From the NCBI GenBank assembly GCA_015999745.1, contig JAECQP010000038.1, positions 1-32,115 of the forward strand: a stretch of 32,115 bases of DNA. The letters run 5' to 3'. This DNA is from Sphingobacteriia bacterium. Its GTDB lineage: Bacteria > Bacteroidota > Bacteroidia > Chitinophagales > Chitinophagaceae. Shown here one piece after another: positions 17,527 through 25,971 of the stretch. The notes under the pieces were generated by a model. It did not search any database and had not been told where the DNA came from. It worked only from the letters and a program-made list of their open reading frames with translations. Positions within the stretch are counted from its first letter, which is position 1. Each line of letters starts with the position of its first letter. The position numbers and the translations under genes were made by a program.

Positions 17527-18036
17527 CTACAGCGCGCGCCTGAAAAGCATAAAATCCGATTCATCTCCCGGAAGCTTAATATTTTTTACATATTTCATCC
17601 CTGCTTTTTCAAGCACGCTTACCGATGCGCTGTTGTTTTTTGTTGTAATGCCTTCTACTTGTTTTAAATGCAGGGTGTTGCCGGCATAATTCAGTACGGC
17701 CGCCGCCGCTTCTGAAGCATATCCCTTACCTTCATATTGGGGCAGGAAGGCAAACCCGAGATCGGGATGATTCAGCCCGTCTCTTTTCACAAGGCCGCAA
17801 ATGCCCATTGGCTCACGTGTAATTTTCAGCGTTACCAGGTATAACCCAAATCCGTTGATGCGGTAACTTTTGATCATTTTACTGCTGATATAGTTACTGG
17901 CTTCAGCAACTGTTTTAACATTCCGGTCGCCAATGAACCGGATCCAGTTAGGTGCATTCATTAACCGGAAAATAAATGCTGCATCCACAATACTTAATTC
18001 TCTGATTAAAAGCCGTTCTGTTGTTAATGCCTGCAT
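17527..18036 (-). CDS. GNAT-family N-acetyltransferase (RimJ/RimL-like)
   Basis: A 169-residue single-domain acetyltransferase. It starts TTERLLIREL, the usual RimJ/RimL-like opening, and has the acetyl-CoA pyrophosphate-binding loop QYEGKGYASEA (Q-x-x-G-x-G/A pattern) followed by NNSASVSVLEKAGM, the conserved C-terminal part of the fold. It could acetylate ribosomal protein N-termini or another amine; the substrate is unknown. It is 3 nt after the NTF2-like gene and is the last gene of the minus-strand run, close to the terminator at 17469-17507. Confidence 0.88.
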   Translation of the reverse strand: MQALTTERLLIRELSIVDAAFIFRLMNAPNWIRFIGDRNVKTVAEASNYISSKMIKSYRINGFGLYLVTLKITREPMGICGLVKRDGLNHPDLGFAFLPQYEGKGYASEAAAAVLNYAGNTLHLKQVEGITTKNNSASVSVLEKAGMKYVKNIKLPGDESDFMLFRRAL

Positions 18037-18039
18037 GAC

Positions 18040-18543
18040 TTAAACCTTAGATTCCATAAAAATGCGCAGGTTCTTTCCGGCTCCGGCCTGTACTTTTTGT
18101 TGCAGCCAGGTGCTCCAGCCCATCACCCATCCGATGGCCCCCAATGCCTGCCTGCTCCATCTGTAAAATGAAAAATGATCATGGTGCGATATAATTTTTC
18201 CTTCCCTGAACCGGAAGGATGCATGGATCTGATTAATCACCTTTTTGCCGGTCTGAGAAAAAGTATAGGTTGCTTTCCAGTCTGCTGAACCCTGTTGATC
18301 ATCTGCCGTTATATTTTCAAATTCCAACTGCAGGTCTTTTCCTTTTTTGATCAGCATTTCCCACATGGCTTTTACTTCTGCTGAATTCAGGTTCACAAAT
18401 GCAGGGTCGGAAAATACTGCATCATTGGCATAACAGCTTTGCATGGTAATATAATCCTTCTGCTGAAAGGCAGTATAAAACCGGTGAATGAGTTGAACAT
18501 TAGGATGCATATATTCATATTTAGGTTTAGCAGGTTGAATCAT
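18040..18543 (-). CDS. NTF2-like (SnoaL-type) protein
   Basis: A 167-residue protein with the NTF2-like cone fold signature: NVQLIHRFYTAFQQKDYITM, CYANDAVFSDPAF, then beta strands ending in SFRFREGKIISHHDHFSFY. Families of this kind act as small-molecule isomerases or hydrolases, or as ligand-binding proteins; no catalytic role can be assigned. The ATG at 18543 overlaps the upstream stop by four bases (ATGA), which favours it. An internal ATG at 18510 (MHPNVQLIHRFY) is closer to the family's usual N-terminus and could be the real start. Confidence 0.82.
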   Translation of the reverse strand: MIQPAKPKYEYMHPNVQLIHRFYTAFQQKDYITMQSCYANDAVFSDPAFVNLNSAEVKAMWEMLIKKGKDLQLEFENITADDQQGSADWKATYTFSQTGKKVINQIHASFRFREGKIISHHDHFSFYRWSRQALGAIGWVMGWSTWLQQKVQAGAGKNLRIFMESKV

Positions 18544-20834
18544 CTTCCGCTGGTGATGATAATTTTAGTGACTATTTTTTCCCGGCCTGTATCGTCTCTG
18601 ATTAAAACAAGGTACATGCCGCTGGCTGCTTTATAGCCATTGTAATCTCTTCCATTCCAGGTGGCCTGTCCTCCCAGGCTTCTGGTTTGATAGACCAGCC
18701 GGCCGTTCAGCTCTGTAATTTTGACGTTTGTATTTTCTGCCAGCCCTCTGATGGCAATGGTTCCGTTGTATCCGGGTGGAACGGGATTTGGGAATACCAA
18801 TACCTGGCTGATTGTTTCTGCCGCTTCAGTTGCAGTGCCTCTGAAGCTACAAATTCCGTTGAATGTGGCAAAGAATACCTCGCCGGTAACGGGATCGACT
18901 CCGATTTGCTTTACGTCATTGCTGAGCAAAGGGCTGTTCGTTGCCGTAAAATGGTGAATGATTTTTTCGCCATCTGAACTGATCAGCCATGCTCCGTTGA
19001 GTGTACCGATCCATTTCCTGTTGGCGCCGTCTACGGCAATGGATTGTACCTGCTCCCCCTTAAACAGGTAGCCGGCAAACTGATCCTGTTGTACCACGGG
19101 CAGTACTGCATCGCAACCGCCACTGGCAAACACGGTTGCATTGCAACTGATGATACCGATACCATCATCAGTTCCAACCCAAATACTGTTGTTCCGGTCT
19201 TTTGCAATTGATAAAACATTATTGCCGGGCAAATTGCCATTCCCGATACCCTGACGGTACAATCTCCAGCGATCATCGCTGTTGTTGTCTATGTTTCCGT
19301 ATTGATAACAAATCAGTCCGTTGTTCTTGGGGCTCTGAACCCACAACTGGTTAAAGTCATCTACAACCAGTTGTGCCGTTGCATTTTCGGTGAGCTGGAA
19401 AGGGATGCTGATACTTTTCCAACTGCCGTCTTTTTTGCGTACCTGGAGTGGCTGGGGCGCCCCGTAATTACTGATCCATAAATGCTGATCCCTGTCGAAT
19501 ACCAGGCCGCTCACCCTGTAACTGCCCGGATCTCCGATGGCAGGTTGTAAGGAACTGTTTTGTTTATACAAGGTGATGGATGCTTCCCCAAAATGAGCCA
19601 GCCCTCCGCCATAACTGCCTGCCCAAATGGAGCCATCTGCCGGGTCTGCGGCAAGGGTTATAAAATCCAGCACCGAATCCAGTATCGGTGTATTGAATGC
19701 GCCTTTGTTGCTCCATTCTCCATTGCTGAAGCTAAGAATACCATCTCTGTTATACAGGTAATTCCAGGCCCTGTTAACAGCTCCTGTTGCTGCAAATAAA
19801 GTTTCCTTGCTAAATGCAAAGGTTCCGCTGGCGATACCGGCTGGTCCATTTGGAATAAACCGTTCTATTGCGGTTGAAAAACGAGACAAGCCTTCATACT
19901 GATCTGCAACCCATACCGCATTGCCATCAGCAAGGGCGGACCTGGGTAAAGAAATTACCTGTGGTTGGCTAATGATCCGGTCAATTGCGCCAGTTGCTGA
20001 AAGCTGCACAACCCTGGCCTGCCCTGCCTGGTTATTTTGGGCAAGAAGGAGTTTATTGCCTGATACGGTAGCCTGAATGATTTTCCAGGAAGGATCATAA
20101 TACAACAGCATCCAGTTATTATTATTTTGGATGAATATAGAATCTGTTTTCCGGGCAAGTAATTGATTGTTAAGGAATCCGGTAAACTGAACTGCACCGG
20201 CAGGCAGGCCGGAAAAGCCGCTGATGGTTTCCCAGTTGGCAAAATTGGCCAGGTTGCTTTGCCCTGCCGGCGCCTTTTTCAATCCTTCATTAGTAGCAGC
20301 GTAATAATAGGTGTTGTCGCTGGTAACATTCCATACACTGGTTTGTACACCATTGTTGCCGATGACCCAGGTGTCTTTAATTTCATGCCTGGTGAGATTA
20401 ACGGAAATAATACCGATCCCGGATGAGAGATAGGCGACCCCATTCCTGCAATAGATCTGGTTAATTTTTTTGTTACCGGTTATATTGCTCTGGCGGATAT
20501 CCGGTATGTTCCGTACAATACTGCCTTCTAAAATATCCAGATTACTGTTTTCATAGGCTATTACCAGCTGACCGGTTGATTCATCCCACCCAATGCAGCT
20601 CACGCCAATATCATTGAGCCCATTGGTTTTGCTGTAACGGGAAATCTCATTTCGCCCGTTAATGGCAAAAACATTGGTAGTAGTAGCACAGTAAATCTGA
20701 TCTCCTTTTAGGACCTGTATGGTCTGTTTGTAGTTGAAATGCTCCCGCCATTGACCTATGGGGACCTGGGCGGCAGCGGTATAATTACTCAGCAGCAGTG
20801 CAATAAAAAAGCCATGTAAGAATAGTCTTAACAT
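18540..20834 (-). CDS. porZ: PorZ-like type IX secretion system protein
   Basis: A 764-residue exported protein. The signal peptide ends near residue 22 (TAAAQ) and is followed by IGQWREHFNYKQT, which matches the start of mature PorZ. The body consists of beta-propeller repeats, including NNSIWVGTDDGIGIIS and GEVFFATFNGICSF. The C-terminal ~75 residues (FPNPVPPGYNGTIAI, ITELNGRLVYQT, WNGRDYNGYKAASGMYLV) form a T9SS-type sorting domain. In Porphyromonas PorZ is part of the cell-surface attachment complex and supplies anionic LPS to the sortase PorU; that role is inferred here. A generic two-component-type propeller protein with a T9SS tail is the alternative. It lies 28 nt downstream of a response-regulator gene. 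Confidence 0.8.
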   Translation of the reverse strand: MLRLFLHGFFIALLLSNYTAAAQVPIGQWREHFNYKQTIQVLKGDQIYCATTTNVFAINGRNEISRYSKTNGLNDIGVSCIGWDESTGQLVIAYENSNLDILEGSIVRNIPDIRQSNITGNKKINQIYCRNGVAYLSSGIGIISVNLTRHEIKDTWVIGNNGVQTSVWNVTSDNTYYYAATNEGLKKAPAGQSNLANFANWETISGFSGLPAGAVQFTGFLNNQLLARKTDSIFIQNNNNWMLLYYDPSWKIIQATVSGNKLLLAQNNQAGQARVVQLSATGAIDRIISQPQVISLPRSALADGNAVWVADQYEGLSRFSTAIERFIPNGPAGIASGTFAFSKETLFAATGAVNRAWNYLYNRDGILSFSNGEWSNKGAFNTPILDSVLDFITLAADPADGSIWAGSYGGGLAHFGEASITLYKQNSSLQPAIGDPGSYRVSGLVFDRDQHLWISNYGAPQPLQVRKKDGSWKSISIPFQLTENATAQLVVDDFNQLWVQSPKNNGLICYQYGNIDNNSDDRWRLYRQGIGNGNLPGNNVLSIAKDRNNSIWVGTDDGIGIISCNATVFASGGCDAVLPVVQQDQFAGYLFKGEQVQSIAVDGANRKWIGTLNGAWLISSDGEKIIHHFTATNSPLLSNDVKQIGVDPVTGEVFFATFNGICSFRGTATEAAETISQVLVFPNPVPPGYNGTIAIRGLAENTNVKITELNGRLVYQTRSLGGQATWNGRDYNGYKAASGMYLVLIRDDTGREKIVTKIIITSGR

Positions 20835-20862
20835 GGCTTAAAGTTAACCCTTTAAATGTTGA

Positions 20863-21513
20863 TCAGATGCTTACAATGCCATGTTTTATGGCAAAAACAA
20901 CCAGCCCTACACGGGTATTAATTTCCAGTTTTTTAAACAGGTTATCGCGGTGAGAGTCGATGGTTCTTACACTCACAAACATTTCCTGTGCAATTTCTTT
21001 ATAGCTTTTGTCGAGGCAAAGCCAGCGGAGGAACTGGGCTTCTCCCTCTGTGATATTCAGCAATATGGAAGTTTGATCGGCAGGGCCTTCTTCGTTTGTT
21101 ACATAGTTGATCAGCTTATCCCGCACCAGTTCATTCACATAGAAATCATTGTTTTTTACAGAGTCAAGCGCCTGCTTGAAGATCTCCGGTTTGCTTTCTT
21201 TCAGGATATATCCTTTTACGCCGTTGCGCAACATACGGATGATAGCCATGTCATTAGACAACATGCTTAACACAAGTACCTTGGTGTCGGGGAGTTTATT
21301 CTTAATCCATAACGCTGTTTCGTAGCCATCCATTACCGGCATGGTAATATCGAGCAGTACAATTTCCGGGGGATGCTGCTGGTCTACTTTTTCTATAAAC
21401 TCCTTGCCGTTACCCGCTTCAAATGCAACTTTGAATTCGGGAAAAGAGTTGATCAATCCGGCCAGCCCTGAACGAAGCAGTTCGTGGTCATCTACTAAAG
21501 CAACTGAGGTCAT
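20863..21513 (-). CDS. NarL/LuxR-type response regulator
   Basis: A 216-residue regulator: receiver domain at 1-120 with acidic pair Asp8-Asp9, phospho-acceptor Asp55 (IVLLDITMP), Ser83 (VLSM) and Lys105 (YILKES), then a GerE/LuxR helix-turn-helix at about 154-210 (SYKEIAQEMFVSVRTIDSH). It is expected to bind DNA when phosphorylated. The cognate kinase gene lies immediately upstream with a 2-nt gap, and the PorZ-like gene follows after 28 nt, making that gene a possible target. Confidence 0.93.
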   Translation of the reverse strand: MTSVALVDDHELLRSGLAGLINSFPEFKVAFEAGNGKEFIEKVDQQHPPEIVLLDITMPVMDGYETALWIKNKLPDTKVLVLSMLSNDMAIIRMLRNGVKGYILKESKPEIFKQALDSVKNNDFYVNELVRDKLINYVTNEEGPADQTSILLNITEGEAQFLRWLCLDKSYKEIAQEMFVSVRTIDSHRDNLFKKLEINTRVGLVVFAIKHGIVSI

Positions 21514-21515
21514 GA

Positions 21516-22301
21516 TTATTGGGTCTTGAGTGTTAAAATTACTTTTGTTCCTTCACCTTTTGCACTGATGATGTTAACATTGGTGTTAATTAATTTAGCA
21601 CGGGAATAAATATTATTCATACCGATTCCCTGTTTTTCTTTCCCGATGCCTTCCGGATTAAAACCGATGCCATTGTCCATGATTTCAATGGAGATGGATT
21701 TATCCTCTTTTGCAATCAGAATGTCGATCCTGTCTGCCCCTGAATGTTTTAATACATTGTTGACGACCTCCTGAATGATCCGGAAAAGAATGATATCGTT
21801 GCCATGGATCATGCCGTCAATTTCATCGGACGGAGGGCTGCTGAAACTGGTGGTGAATTTACCGGTTCTTTCCAGGTTGTGCAGTAGTTGCTCAATAGAT
21901 TCGGTGAGGCCGATCTGGTGGAAGCTGTTGTTCTTCAGGTTGTGACTGATGCTTCTCAAATCGTTAAACGCCCTTCCGATCAGGTCGTCGATCAGATTGG
22001 CCTTCTCCAGTGCATTTTCCTGTGTAATCTGGTTGTTATTGAGCTTTGCCAGGAAGAGAATCTGCCCGATATTGTCGTGTATTTCCTTGGCAACATAGTC
22101 GATGGTCTGGTCCTGGATTTCTATCTGGGATTTCAACAGCGTTTTCTCAAAGTGATTCCGCATTTCTTCTTTCTCCTTTTCATTCTTCCGTTGCCTTCTG
22201 AGAAAAACAAACAATAAAACGAGTAGAAAGATACCCAGTAAAACAAAAAATACAGAGGCGACTATAATTGTAATGAGTATGTCTTGTTGTTGTTCCGGCA
22301 T
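21516..22301 (-). CDS. Membrane-bound HisKA_3-type sensor histidine kinase
   Basis: A 261-residue kinase with one N-terminal transmembrane segment (about 9-34), a short coiled linker, the HisKA_3 phospho-acceptor box with His75 (AKEIHDNIGQI), and an HATPase domain with N-box QEVVNNVLKH (177-186), G1 DNGIGF (209-214) and G2 GIGMNN. There is almost no periplasmic domain (about seven residues), so it cannot sense much on its own. Its start lies inside the end of the upstream 7-TM gene (40-bp overlap), which suggests that this membrane protein supplies the sensory input. The next gene is the NarL-type regulator. Confidence 0.92.
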   Translation of the reverse strand: MPEQQQDILITIIVASVFFVLLGIFLLVLLFVFLRRQRKNEKEKEEMRNHFEKTLLKSQIEIQDQTIDYVAKEIHDNIGQILFLAKLNNNQITQENALEKANLIDDLIGRAFNDLRSISHNLKNNSFHQIGLTESIEQLLHNLERTGKFTTSFSSPPSDEIDGMIHGNDIILFRIIQEVVNNVLKHSGADRIDILIAKEDKSISIEIMDNGIGFNPEGIGKEKQGIGMNNIYSRAKLINTNVNIISAKGEGTKVILTLKTQ

Positions 22302-22924
22302 AGAATGAAAGCAAAAATAAACGATGAGTATAAAATTACGTTTAAACTTTGGTTGATTATGCCATAGATCCTGATGCCTTCCTGTTGCATATCAAAGCTT
22401 CTGAGGTATTCAAATAAAGCATTGATGATAACGGATCCAAGATAGAACAGGAGTAAGCCGGTACAAACCCAGAAGAAGGGCTGCATGGTGAGTTTGGTGT
22501 TCAGGTGTTCGGGAAGCACGGATTCATAGAAGAACAGGCAACAGAAAACAACAATAAAAAAAGAACCCAGCAGGAAGGTATAGGTGTGGAAATAGTTTAA
22601 TCCCTGAACGAACGAAAGATTGTAAGCGACAGCCAGCAGATAAAATGGGATAAAAGCAAGCGCGAACTGTTTAAATATCTTTTTTCTTAAATGTCTGTAG
22701 AAAAGAAAGGTGTAGAAAATAAATTCTCCTGTCGTAAAAACATAATACATTACATAGTTCCTGATTCCCTTTGTAGTTTGCCAATAACCGATTACTTCTA
22801 CCAGCATTGTGAGTAGAAGGAATGGTAAGAAATACTTTAACTCAGAGTTTTTTAAATATCTGAACAGGTATAAACAAACTAAAAAACTGCTGGCTTGCAC
22901 CAGCAGGTAAAATTGAGTTAACAT
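22262..22924 (-). CDS. Seven-transmembrane membrane protein, putative sensor partner of the kinase
   Basis: A 220-residue integral membrane protein with seven predicted hydrophobic segments (about 5-21, 31-48, 57-76, 87-105, 112-133, 150-172 and 184-207) and short loops. I recognise no named family. The C-terminal coding region overlaps the kinase gene by 40 bp on the same strand, so they are almost certainly co-expressed. By position it may receive the signal for the kinase, which has no extracellular domain of its own. It is preceded by a small lipoprotein gene 34 nt upstream. Confidence 0.8.
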   Translation of the reverse strand: MLTQFYLLVQASSFLVCLYLFRYLKNSELKYFLPFLLLTMLVEVIGYWQTTKGIRNYVMYYVFTTGEFIFYTFLFYRHLRKKIFKQFALAFIPFYLLAVAYNLSFVQGLNYFHTYTFLLGSFFIVVFCCLFFYESVLPEHLNTKLTMQPFFWVCTGLLLFYLGSVIINALFEYLRSFDMQQEGIRIYGIINQSLNVILYSSFIFAFILCRNNNKTYSLQL

Positions 22925-22958
22925 TAATGTATTAGTGTTTATAGTGAATACAGAACGA

Positions 22959-23462
22959 TTATGGGTAGATATTACCGTGGTTCAGGTAGTTTGAACCTCC
23001 TGTTCCGTCATCCAGAACATCATCCTGGCTCCTGATTTTTCCTGCTCTACTTACATTGTTCTTACCCATAAAAAAGATAGTAGTACGACCAATATCTTTC
23101 TTTTTTACCGCAGTTTTTTCGTCATAAGCACCAAAACTTACATATACACTGTCAGATTTATACTTGCTTCTGATTAACGACAGGTAGTTAGAAAGATCCT
23201 TTACAGAGAATGCAACATATTCTGTTTCATTTCCTGATCGGGCATTCTTGTTGTGGTAGTTTTCACGCAAACCCTCGCCTGATTCTTCTGAAATCAACCC
23301 CGAGATGTTATTTGCAGCTACCGCCTGGCCGCTCACGCTCCCTTCTTCCTGGGCGCTTGAAGTCTGAGTGAGAGATGTCTCACCCTGATCTTTCTGGCAT
23401 GAACTTACTGCAGCAGCAACGAGCAGTATCCCCAGAAACTTCATTGTAAAATACTTTTTCAT
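22959..23462 (-). CDS. Small predicted lipoprotein of unknown function
   Basis: A 167-residue protein with a lipoprotein signal (MKKYFTMKFLGILLVAAAV then SSC). The ATG at 23462 is chosen over a TTG at 23489; the second ATG at 23444 is also possible. The mature part opens with a Ser/Gln/Glu-rich stretch, then a folded-looking section (VAFSVKDLSNYLSLIRSKY, SVYVSFGAYDE, RTTIFFMGK) and an Asp/Gly-rich tail. I recognise no family. It is the first gene of the minus-strand run that leads into the 7-TM protein, kinase and regulator, so it may be an envelope component sensed by or linked to that system. Confidence 0.78.
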   Translation of the reverse strand: MKKYFTMKFLGILLVAAAVSSCQKDQGETSLTQTSSAQEEGSVSGQAVAANNISGLISEESGEGLRENYHNKNARSGNETEYVAFSVKDLSNYLSLIRSKYKSDSVYVSFGAYDEKTAVKKKDIGRTTIFFMGKNNVSRAGKIRSQDDVLDDGTGGSNYLNHGNIYP

Positions 23463-23532
23463 AGATAATAATTTTTTTAATTGTGCCAACTGTACTGCAA
23501 TCTACTTGAAAGGGGCTGAATTTCGTATATCA

Positions 23533-23603
23533 TTTGTAGTAATGCAAAATATATTTAATGTGTAAATGTTTGAAAGATATACCTATTGATTTATTACTAC
23601 AAA
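23533..23603. repeat. 11-bp inverted repeat in the divergent intergenic region
   Basis: TTTGTAGTAAT at 23533-23543 is the exact reverse complement of ATTACTACAAA at 23593-23603, with a 49-nt spacer. It sits in the 267-bp region between the lipoprotein gene (minus) and the PAS-DHp-REC gene (plus), the longest intergenic region of the window. The symmetric placement suggests two regulator sites. I found no exact TAnnTTTG element in this region and no small gene. Confidence 0.45.
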
Positions 23604-23729
23604 AAATACGGTGAAATAACGTTTGTGCGTAGTTAATACAGCCACATGTAAATTGTTGCTTTTCATAGTTCCTGTGGTATTTCTTCAGCATACCTTCACC
23701 GCGTCGATTTCGATTAAAATCTCTATCCC

Positions 23730-24773
23730 ATGCCGTTAACTACAATTTCGTCGAATAACACGTTCGATAAACTACATTTTCTCGAAGAGTTTTTCCTGCA
23801 AACCCATGATGCCGTTTTTGTATATGATTCAGCTATTCAGCAGTTTGTTTGCTGCAATCAGTTAATGCTGAAGATTCTTAAACTCCCCACTGATACAGAA
23901 CTGCCGCTTTCCGTATCTGTATTCAATCAGGTAATACACGAGGACGACAGGCAATTGCTTGAAAAAAGCCTTAGTCTGCCTGAAGAACAAATGGCAACTG
24001 ATCCCGAAGGGGTGAACATCCGTATTTTGTCTTCGAGAGATGAAATCAGATTCTATAACCTGCGTACCAAGCGCATCAGTAAAGAGCATCAAAAAAAACT
24101 TTTGCTGGGTATATTATACGACATCACAGATAAATTCTGGTACGAACAGCAGCAAAAAAAAAGCGATAAAACGCTGCGGGAACTTTCCTTTATCACCTCT
24201 CACGAATTAAGACATGAATATGCCAAGATCCAGTCTATCATCCAGTTACTGGACAACCGGTTTATAACGGAGGAGGAAAGAAGAGACCTCATTACCGGCG
24301 CCCGCCAGTCTATTCAGGTCATCAATAGTACGATATTCAAGATCAACCATAAACTCTCCTTTAACCAGAGCGACGCTTTTTTCAAATCCGACAGCCGGTT
24401 ATACAATTACAGCAGGATTGTCATTATTGATGATGATGATTTAACCAACATCATCAATCAAAGGCTGATTAGTAATATGGCCCCCGATATTGAAATAAGT
24501 GTGTTTACCAATGTGATTGACGCTTTGAGATTTCTGGAAGACAATGATCTCAAAGGTGATTTCCTGATCCTGCTCGATGTGAACTTTCCGCATAGCAGCG
24601 GATGGGAGTTCCTGGATAAGTATAAACGGTTCCTGGTTCAGTCCAGTGTAGTGGTATTATCTTCCTCCATCGACACCGGTGACAGGAAGAAAGCAAGGAA
24701 ATATGAAACGGTTGTAGATTACATTACCAAGCCTCTTTCACTTGAGCTTGTAAAGGAAATGCTACATCAGTAG
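23730..24773 (+). CDS. PAS-DHp-receiver protein without a kinase catalytic domain
   Basis: A 347-residue signalling protein. Residues ~15-135 resemble a PAS domain (FFLQTHDAVFVYDSAIQQFV at the start, LLLGILYDITD at the end). Residues ~148-210 resemble a HisKA dimerisation helix pair with the phospho-acceptor-like His158 (FITSHELRHEY). No HATPase_c domain follows: only about 20 residues separate it from a receiver domain (~228-347) with DDDD at 234-237, Asp283 (LILLDVNFP), Ser311 region (VVLSSS) and Lys334 (YITKPLS). It therefore cannot autophosphorylate on its own. It may be a phosphotransfer or scaffold protein acting with a separate kinase. It is divergent from the lipoprotein/kinase operon. 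Confidence 0.85.
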   Translation: MPLTTISSNNTFDKLHFLEEFFLQTHDAVFVYDSAIQQFVCCNQLMLKILKLPTDTELPLSVSVFNQVIHEDDRQLLEKSLSLPEEQMATDPEGVNIRILSSRDEIRFYNLRTKRISKEHQKKLLLGILYDITDKFWYEQQQKKSDKTLRELSFITSHELRHEYAKIQSIIQLLDNRFITEEERRDLITGARQSIQVINSTIFKINHKLSFNQSDAFFKSDSRLYNYSRIVIIDDDDLTNIINQRLISNMAPDIEISVFTNVIDALRFLEDNDLKGDFLILLDVNFPHSSGWEFLDKYKRFLVQSSVVVLSSSIDTGDRKKARKYETVVDYITKPLSLELVKEMLHQ

Positions 24774-24780
24774 AGGAGAA

Positions 24781-25971
24781 TCATGATCGTGGATAAATGT
24801 AATCCCTGATGGTTTTCCGGTTAACCCACCAGATCAGCAATGCAAGCAATATAGCGGCCCCCAGCGTATACAGCGAAATGATACCTGATACAAATATATG
24901 GCGGCTTTCCAGGTAGCGGCTCATCAGGTACTGTAATATAGCCAGTGCTACAAAGGAGACGGCGATCATCCATGCATTTGCAGGGAAAAACCGCGACATT
25001 AAAAACCGGCTTAATTGTTGCGGGGCTGCACCCAGTACAATCAGCAGATTAACCTCCTCTTTGCATGATGCAATAGTAAGCTGAATAAAGAGGGTGAATA
25101 CCAATAATGCAAATAACAACATCAGCGCCCCGGTAACGCCCGATATGGCTACCACTGCATCTACTACTTTTCTGTATTTGCTGAACCTGGTTTTTTCCGC
25201 ATCCGTGGTCAACTGGTGTTTCCAGAGATAATTGGTTAGTGCAGGATCTCCCGGATCTTTGGTCCGGATGATCAGCCTCGACGGATTTTTCAGGGTTTCA
25301 GAGGCGAAATTCCGGTTACCCCATTCCATAAATTCCGATGGTACCAGCATGGAGGAAACCCGGTCGCTGAATCCTACGATCTTTCCATTAAAGGAGGCTG
25401 TTCCCTTCGGCCCATAAACGGTTACCCTGAATACGATCATTTTTACAATGTCCGGTGTAAGTTGCGGCAGATCCTGTGAAAGAGAGAACTGGAAATTATA
25501 AAAATCAAGGAACATATTCGGGATAATGATTGGCACATATGGTGCGGCTTCGTTCCATGTCCATTCTGTTCCGCTTACATCAATAAATTCTTTAGGTACA
25601 CTTTCGAAGGAGATATCTGTATAAAACGGAAAACGGTCACTGTTACTTTGTATGCTGGCCTTAAACCTGCCGGGTGTAAGAAGACCCACCGACTGGGTAA
25701 AGCTTTGCGCCTTAATATCATTGATCACAGCGTCTTCCAATGCTGTTTTACCCATATTAGCATCGGTCAGCACTTTATTGATGACCAGAAAATTGGCAAC
25801 ACTATCCTGATTGCTTTTGCTGTGTAATAATTCATTGTAATTGACCTGTATCTGTACCGCGGCCAGTAGTAAAAAAACGGCAAGGGATAAACCGGTGATG
25901 GCTATCGTGTAACGGGCATGTCCGGCACTATTGCGAATCAGTTTCTTTAATAGCAGGGCCAGGTTATTCAT
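24781..25971 (-). CDS. ABC transporter permease of FtsX/MacB-like topology
   Basis: A 396-residue membrane protein with one N-terminal transmembrane segment (about 21-41), a large extracytoplasmic domain (about 42-268) and three C-terminal segments (about 270-300, 332-350, 362-384). This four-helix layout is that of type VII ABC systems such as FtsX, MacB and LolCE, which pass cytoplasmic ATPase motion to the periplasm rather than carry solutes through the membrane. Its start codon directly abuts the stop of the ATPase gene, so they form one complex. It ends 7 nt from the convergent PAS-DHp-REC gene. Confidence 0.82.
   Translation of the reverse strand: MNNLALLLKKLIRNSAGHARYTIAITGLSLAVFLLLAAVQIQVNYNELLHSKSNQDSVANFLVINKVLTDANMGKTALEDAVINDIKAQSFTQSVGLLTPGRFKASIQSNSDRFPFYTDISFESVPKEFIDVSGTEWTWNEAAPYVPIIIPNMFLDFYNFQFSLSQDLPQLTPDIVKMIVFRVTVYGPKGTASFNGKIVGFSDRVSSMLVPSEFMEWGNRNFASETLKNPSRLIIRTKDPGDPALTNYLWKHQLTTDAEKTRFSKYRKVVDAVVAISGVTGALMLLFALLVFTLFIQLTIASCKEEVNLLIVLGAAPQQLSRFLMSRFFPANAWMIAVSFVALAILQYLMSRYLESRHIFVSGIISLYTLGAAILLALLIWWVNRKTIRDYIYPRS

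Noticed and set aside
23463..23489. TTG-initiated longer form of the small lipoprotein
   Set aside because: The ATG at 23462 gives a normal lipoprotein signal (MKKYFTMKF); the upstream TTG lengthens it without benefit.
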